DNA from: Solea solea
Taxonomy: Eukaryota > Chordata > Actinopteri > Pleuronectiformes > Soleidae
Direction: 5' to 3'
DNA: 64,000 nt
NCBI RefSeq assembly: GCF_958295425.1
Contig: NC_081149.1
Coordinates: forward strand, 930,001-994,000
The notes under the pieces are model-generated. The model was not told the DNA's origin. It saw only the letters and a program-made list of their open reading frames with translations, and ran no database searches. Positions 11,101 through 18,974 of the stretch are shown piece by piece. Numbering within the stretch: the stretch's first letter is position 1; each line of letters starts with the position of its first letter. The position numbers and the translations under genes were made by a program.

Positions 11101-12404
11101 TCTGTATCTATAATGTACCTAAAAGCAACATCAAGGTGGAGTGTGGCTAAAACACAAGGAGCAAAAAACTAACAGCAAACTACTGAGGTCCATCTGTTAG
11201 AGCGTGGCAGACTGAATAACTGGTGCTTTAGGAACAGTCTTAGTTTCTAAGAAACGACGTTAATGTTGTGTGTGTGAGCTTTTCTGTATGGTTCAGTGCA
11301 TGTTTGCAGGGACGTGTGTGTGTGTGCAACAGAGAATGTGTGTTCATACATATGTGTATATATATATATATATATATATGTATATACATATATATATACA
11401 TATATGTACATATATACACATATATATATACATATATTCACTATTATGACAGCAATAAACTGATAAACTGATGTTTGGACTATGCTGACTTAAATTGGAA
11501 TAACACTGATCACATGACTCACTTATAACAGTTGTTGTTGACTTTGTTGTAGCTGCCCAGAGTAATTATGGCTCCTGCTGCAACACCATATGAGAAAAGG
11601 ACCTGAGCACAAGCTTCCATCCACACCTGTTCAACAAAGGTAAGAACAAAACACCACAGCTCTTTGTTTCCCATCAATAACAACCGACTTTTTTTAGAAA
11701 TGAACCATGGAATTTCTGTCAGTCCCAGAGCAGAACACTGTCTTCACTAAAGCAACCTCTCAACCTCTCACCTGAAGGTCTGCCAGACGAGAAGGTTCTG
11801 GGTAGAGGTAGAAGATCACACCCAGCCAGGCACCCGGCAGCGTCAGCCCCCTGACCAGCAGGACGGCCAGCATTATGTAGGGCCAGACAGCACTGACGTC
11901 AACTCAAAGATCGATTAAAAGATGAACAGAAAAAGTGAGCTCCATGGTGGTGGTGTTTATTTATTTTTTATTCTTCTGGCTTGTTTTGGATGCAGGAGTA
12001 AAAAAAACCAGGCTTCCTTATGACTGTCCTTTATGAAGGTGTTATCTTGGAATTATCTTCGACCCCTTAGATTAAAAGTGTACAGTATGTATGTCTTTGG
12101 CCCCCAGCAGAATCAGCGAGGTGGATTCATTAGTAGATCATGTGGTTCTCTAATCTTTAGGCTTCATTAGAATGTGTTGAGCGACCTTTCCCGTAGAGCG
12201 GACACCTCTCCAGATGCAGTAGTAGCAGGTCACCCAGCAGGCCAGCAGACACAGCACCAGCTCCCACTGCACTGTGCCGACCTCTTCTATTACCCCAGAC
12301 ATGGACAACACTCCTCTCCTGTTCAGAGACACAGAGATTATACATGTGACACCAGAATGTACTTCATACATGTGTTTTACTGCTGTTTCTGCTGCTGCTG
12401 CTGC

Positions 12405-12439
<35 letters not shown>

Positions 12440-13296
12440 AGAACACTCACTCCCAAAACTCTGAGACTGAAGATGTGAGATTTCCAGATGTAACGTTGAC
12501 TGTGTGGTTGCCACTGCGTGTTGCTGTCAGGTTTACAGAGGTGAGGTCCACACATCTGTCTGTAAGCAAATCATCATCTTCATTAAAGGCATTGCTCAGG
12601 TTCCCTGTGCCTAAAACCAGCTTAAGACAGCCCTTAGTGACTTAAAGGTCCAATATGTCAAATTTAGGAGTACTATTTTGCTGACATTGAATAAAGTACT
12701 GTTGGGGGACAACAGTTCATAAAATAACTACAATTAATAATTATTAATTTATTAAATATCTTTGAAATCTGCTGCAGGGAACCATGATGGATGGATGACA
12801 AGAGCGTAGGTGCTGCTCTGACCATCGAGGCCGTCCGTAGAGAGTAAAGTTACCGCAACTTCATATTCTGGAGTGTGGAGACGTTTGGGAGGAAGAGAGA
12901 GAAGTGAAAATGAGCAGCAGTTGTATTGATGCTCTCAGCCAGTAGAGTATGTTGTCCAGCAGAGGTGGGCGGCGCTGAGAGCAGGAGTTCTTCAAACAGT
13001 CCTTTGCGTTGGAAAAGGACGCTCGCTGAAATCCCTCTCACATGGGCTGTAGACTTTTACCATGTAGGCCGTGCTCATAAAGGACAATGGAGATTGTCCT
13101 TTATGAGCACGCTGGCCCCTGTGATGACTGTGTTGCTGGCCTTCTTTGTTTTGTTTCAGGCCTGGAGGTGGGGTTATCATCACCTGGACACGCCTCATGT
13201 TTGAAGAAGCCTTCCTTCCTCTCTCACACGGACACAGACTTGGGTCCGTGTTGGACTCTGTTGATTTCTCTGCTGGCCCTGACAATATCAAAAAAG

Positions 13297-13337
<41 letters not shown>

Positions 13338-14243
13338 AATCTATTAATTCATTAACTTATTTATTTATTTATTAATAATCAAATTAATGTGTGTCTGAAC
13401 GTGTCTGAATTCAATTACTTTTTCAGTATGTTATGATTATATTTCCAGAAAGAATATGGTTATTTTTTGTGAAGCTGAGCTGGATTTTCCATATGTCATT
13501 AAACGCATCATAGCTCCGTGGACCTGCTCTAGTATCATTGCTGGCCTTTCGTTGAAGCTGCCATTTCCTATTTGGTTATAACTTTGACTGACGGGTGTCG
13601 TCAGCCAATCAAAATTTGCTGCATAGTGACAGAACGCCCCAGGCCCAGCGATGTGTCTGGCGCTGTCTGTCTGTTGTCATCAACGACGTTTGAACCTTTG
13701 GCGGGTTTTGCAGTAAGCTATGGTCACTGCATTAACACCACCGATCCATCATGTTTCTGATCTCCTTCGTGTGAACTTTTCACAGCGATAGTTTGGAGAA
13801 AAGAAGGAAATTATTTCAAGAGGAAGACCTACACCGAAGAGGTACATCATTTACGGTAGTTGGAGTGTTAATGATGCATTTATAACATTTTTTAGAAGTG
13901 GTGAGGACAAAACTGTTGATCATAAATAGTGCCGGGGACGTGTTCCCCGTGTATCTGACGCCTATGCTCATGTGGAAGCTTGTTTTTGTGTCATATAGTG
14001 GCTTGTGAAATTGCAGTTGCTGAGTGACATAACGGAAGATGTGGTGGTAATGATGCAGCAGCCTATCGATGCGCAGTGGTGTGCGTGTTGCAGATCAACT
14101 GTCTCGTGAATATAGTGCATAATAGTGTGTTTTGTATGTGCTTGTGTTTGTGCGCGTTTTTTTTTTTTTTTTACTGACTGAAACCGCACGGTACACTACT
14201 GCAAACACACACATGCACACACACACGCACATACACACGCACG

Positions 14244-14286
<43 letters not shown>

Positions 14287-17200
14287 ATACACGCACACAC
14301 CCACACGGGATATTTTCTTCGCTATTTATTTGTTTTTAATTTATTTTAAGTGCTTATTTTCTGTGACCTCAGTTCAGACTTGAGTGGGTATGTTTGGTCA
14401 AAAACTTTGTGCTTTGTCTCAGTTTCACGTTGCCACTTTTTATGAGTTCACGGTCTCTGAGCATATGAGACAGACTGGTTTTGTGCTTCCAGAGGGAAGA
14501 ATGAACATGAATGAGTGGGAAATAACTGGTTTTCTTCTTGTTTCCTGTAATGTTCTAAGACAACAATTAACAGTCAAGCTGTGAATGAATGCTGGGGTGA
14601 TTATATGAAAGGGAAAGGTCACCAGTTAGGGTCAACATGAGGGTTGCACATGATGGCATCTGGTAAAACATCCGATAACATTTACTAGGGTCATAAACAT
14701 TAGGTATGGTGTTTGTTCTGTTTGTAACTTTGACTCTGTTTGTGTATAAGTGGTGAAGCTTTTTGGAGGAAGGGGAGAGACCATTTTAGACCGTCCTTAG
14801 TGACAGTGTCTCTCCTCCATGCAAAAATCCATGCATGCAGTAAAGATATGATTAACTCAACACTGATGACTCAAGAATTTCTTTCACACGGAATACAGAC
14901 ATTTGATTGGCTTTAATGGCATCACATGGGATGGCTTAACTCCAATGCAATTGGTCAGTGAATTTCCTGATTCGCTAAACCAGTACCGTAAAGTCTAGAG
15001 AAGCTGCGTCGGTCAAAATAGAAGCGCCCCATTTTAAATACTTAAATATAATTTATTGACTGTCGGTCCAGGTCCATATTGGACGCCGTCTGGACTCGGA
15101 CCACGGTCCGCCTGTTAGTGACCTCTGTTGTAGACTTCAAGCTTTTAAAAAAGGCCAACACATCTGTACAGTAGCCTTCTGAAACCTAATGGTGTTTTTT
15201 CATGATACAGTTCTAGCACCACTTGGCTGGACTCCTGCTCTGGTGAGATTCCAAACGAGCTGATATAAGATGTGACATCAGCAGACTGCCGCCAGACTGA
15301 TCTGATGGTCAGAGATTGCCATGAGTGCCACGTGTGACAAGAATCAAACCGAGCAATCCCGAACTGTTAAATTAAAATATCAGTTAAATTAAAATAACTG
15401 TTTATAATAACTGTTAAAACATATACCATAAATACGTCAGATCTTAATACACAAACCACATGTTTGAGTTCTAAATGACTAATTTCTCGCCTCAAATGAT
15501 GTTAAAACTTTGTTCTGGGACAGAGAAAAATATTATTGCAGGTTTATATTTATATTATCTGCTGCTATGTTCTGCCGAAATGCATTCTGGGATACATGGT
15601 TTTCCCAAGTACGCTCAAGTCACCACCTGATGCACACTTGGTAAAATGGGCGGAGTGAGAACATTTCCGGGTTTGAGAACTCTCCTCGCTGCTCGCGGAC
15701 TTAAGATTTGGAACAGAACTTGGACTGAGGCTGATGACGTTTCACAAGCACGGGAGTACACAAGTACGCACAAGTACGCACAAGGACGCACAAGTACGGA
15801 CAAGTAAGCACAAGGACGCACAAGTACGGACAAGTAAGCACAAGGACGCACAAGTACAGACAAGTAAGCACAAGTACGCACAAGTACGGACAAGTAGGCA
15901 CAAGTACGCACAAGAACGCACAAGTACGGACAAGTAGGCACAAGTACGCACAAGAACGCACAAGTACGGACAAGTAAGCACAAGTACGCACAAGTACGGA
16001 CAAGTAGGCACAAGTAAGCACAAGTACGCACAAGTACGGACAAGTAGGCACAAGTACGCACAAGAACGCACAAGTACGGACAAGTAGGCACAAGTACGCA
16101 CAAGAACGCACAAGTACGGACAAGTAGGCACAAGTACGCACAAGAACGCACAAGTACGGACAAGTAAGCACAAGTATGCACAAGTACGGACAAGTAGGCA
16201 CAAGTACGCAAGTATTTGTGACAATGATAATGATTCAGTCACTAGTTTGTGTGGTTATGTCACGTAGAATACAACGTCACAGCTGTTTCACGCAGCCTTT
16301 CTATGACGACCTCGCCCACATTGAGAAGTTACGATGAAGTAATGGAGAACAATGTGTGAGTGGTGCTAGAATTGTGCCATGAGACAGAGAGTCGGGAGTA
16401 AAAGGAATGAAAGTGTTTTAAGTTCTTTACAAAAGTACAAAAGCCACCAAAGACCCACGATACAGGGAAGGGATTGCAGAAGAGTCTATTCTCATATTTC
16501 ATACACACATCTTAACTGTATGATATCCGAATATGAATCATCTTGTGACATGCTGGGTTGAAAGTGATAGCATTTAGACATTACATTAGACATTTTCTCA
16601 ATACCTATGCTGACCTGTGTTCCAGGGATTGTTGCAGGTTGCCCAAGGCAGAATGCTTTTCTTACTTCGTCAGGCTGCTCAGGAAAGCTGGACTGAACCA
16701 CCGCCTTCTCACCCTGGCCTACAGAGGACTGATAGAGAGCATCCTCACTGCAGGCATCACTGTCTGGTACGGGAACACCACACAGGCAGAGAGGAAGGCC
16801 CTGCAGAGAGTCATAGAGACCGCGGAGAGGATCATTGGGACAAAACTTCCTACCATGGACTCCATGTATATGCAGCGTTGTAGGAAAAGAGCAGAGGGAA
16901 TCATCAGACATCTACTCACTCCACCCCGCTCACACTCTGCTCAAACACAAACGCTGCAAGTACAACCTGAGGCACAGCAGAGTGGACAGCATCAAAACAC
17001 ACAGAACTCGCTTCTTTAACAGTTTCTTCCCGGCCACAGTCAGACTGATGGCAAATCAAAACCACTGAACTCTCTGTAAAATAACCAGACACTACCTCAC
17101 CTAACCACGTGTAATATTATGTGCAATATTCCCTCCCTGATAAATGTGCAATGTCAGAAATGTGCAATACACCCCTGTTATGCTGTATAACTGTATATTT

Positions 17201-18938
17201 CTTTATTTTTATTTTCCACATCTTAGGTAGGTTATACTTAGGTGGATATAATACTATACATATACATAATAATATAGGTGGATATAATACTATACATATA
17301 CATAATAATAGCGGGGATATAATACTATACATATACATAATAATAGCGGGGATATAATACTATACATATACATAATGATATAGGTGGATATAATACTATA
17401 CATATACATAATAATAGCGGGGATATAATACTATACATATACATAATAATATAGGTGGATATAATACTATACATATACATAATGATATAGGTGGATATAA
17501 TACTATACATATACATAATAATAGCGGGGATATAATACTATACATAAACATAATAATATAGGTGGATATAATACTATACATATACATAATAATAGTGGGG
17601 ATATAATACTATACATATACATAATAATATAGGTGGATATAATACTATACATATACATAAATATAGCGGGGATATAATACTATACATATACATAATAATA
17701 TAGGTGGATATAATACTATACATATACATAATAATATAGGTGGATATAATACTATACATATACATAATGATATAGGTGGATATAATACTATACATATACA
17801 TAATAATAGCGGGGATATAATACTATACATATACATAATAATATAGGTGGATATAATACTATACATATACATAATGATATAGGTGGATATAATACTATAC
17901 ATATACATAATAATAGCGGGGATATAATACTATACATATACATAATAATAGAGGTGGATATAATACTATACATATACATAATGATATAGGTGGATATAAT
18001 ACTATACATATACATAATAATAGCGGGGATATAATACTATACATATACATAATAATATAGGTGGATATAATACTATACATATACATAATAATAGCGGGGA
18101 TATAATACTATACATATACATAATAATAGAGGGGATGTAATACAAATAGAAGGGAGAGTCTAAGAATGAACAGACTTAATTGTTAAACTGAGGAAGTATA
18201 TTTGTGATACTAACAAAATGAAGACTTGAAACCCTAACCCTTCCACATAGCCACCAGTTAAATACTAAATACTGAGTACAAACCCTGAGTAAATATTGGC
18301 AACAGTGTGTCTGGCCCCTGAGGTGTCTTATTGTAGTAAAATGAATGTTCAGGTCTGGTGCAGAGCATGTGATCAGCGAGGAAAGATGTGATTTTCAGCT
18401 CATTGCTCACAGAGCTGTTAGAGTGGGATTGATCCCTCATTGTACTCTCGCTTAGATGTGCATCACTCGAATGGTGTGAGTGAAATTAGAGTGAGACGGA
18501 GAAAGAGAAAAGTTGATGCTCTGGTGTTTCTCCCGTCTGCTGCTGTTACTCTGTGGTGGTCGCCAACTCATGGAAGAACTACACTGCAAGGCACTAATCA
18601 TGCTGTTCAAGCAGCATATGCCTCACTGGCCAGGTGGATGGAAAACCTGACCAAAAAGTGAAATGCTCACTGAAAAAAAAACACATTATGTCTTTGACTT
18701 GTGAAAAACATTTGGATTTTTTATTTCTTGAATTTATATTATATGTAAGCTAATACAAACAGAGTTTAGATCGTTGATTGATATAAACAGTAATGACGAT
18801 TACCTTTTCCTAGTGGGCAGATGTTGGTCCAGCAGGTGATGGCACTCTCCTGTGTGTACTGACCAACTGCAGTCTCCAGCAGGAAGAGAGGAACACCCAG
18901 CAGCACAGCAAAGAAGAGGTAAGGGAACAGAAAGACGC

Positions 18939-18974
<36 letters not shown>

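Noticed and set aside
14132..14383. His-Thr repeat protein on the plus strand
   Set aside because: Translation of the CA microsatellite.
15757..16212. Possible CRISPR-like array
   Set aside because: Units are contiguous without unique spacers and the genome is eukaryotic; it is a minisatellite.
15615..16242. Minus-strand frames of 166-198 codons with a regular Cys pattern
   Set aside because: Products of the 10-bp minisatellite; the Cys spacing simply follows the repeat unit.
17325..18086. Overlapping minus-strand frames rich in Tyr-Met-Tyr-Ser-Ile
   Set aside because: Translation of the 35-36-bp minisatellite.
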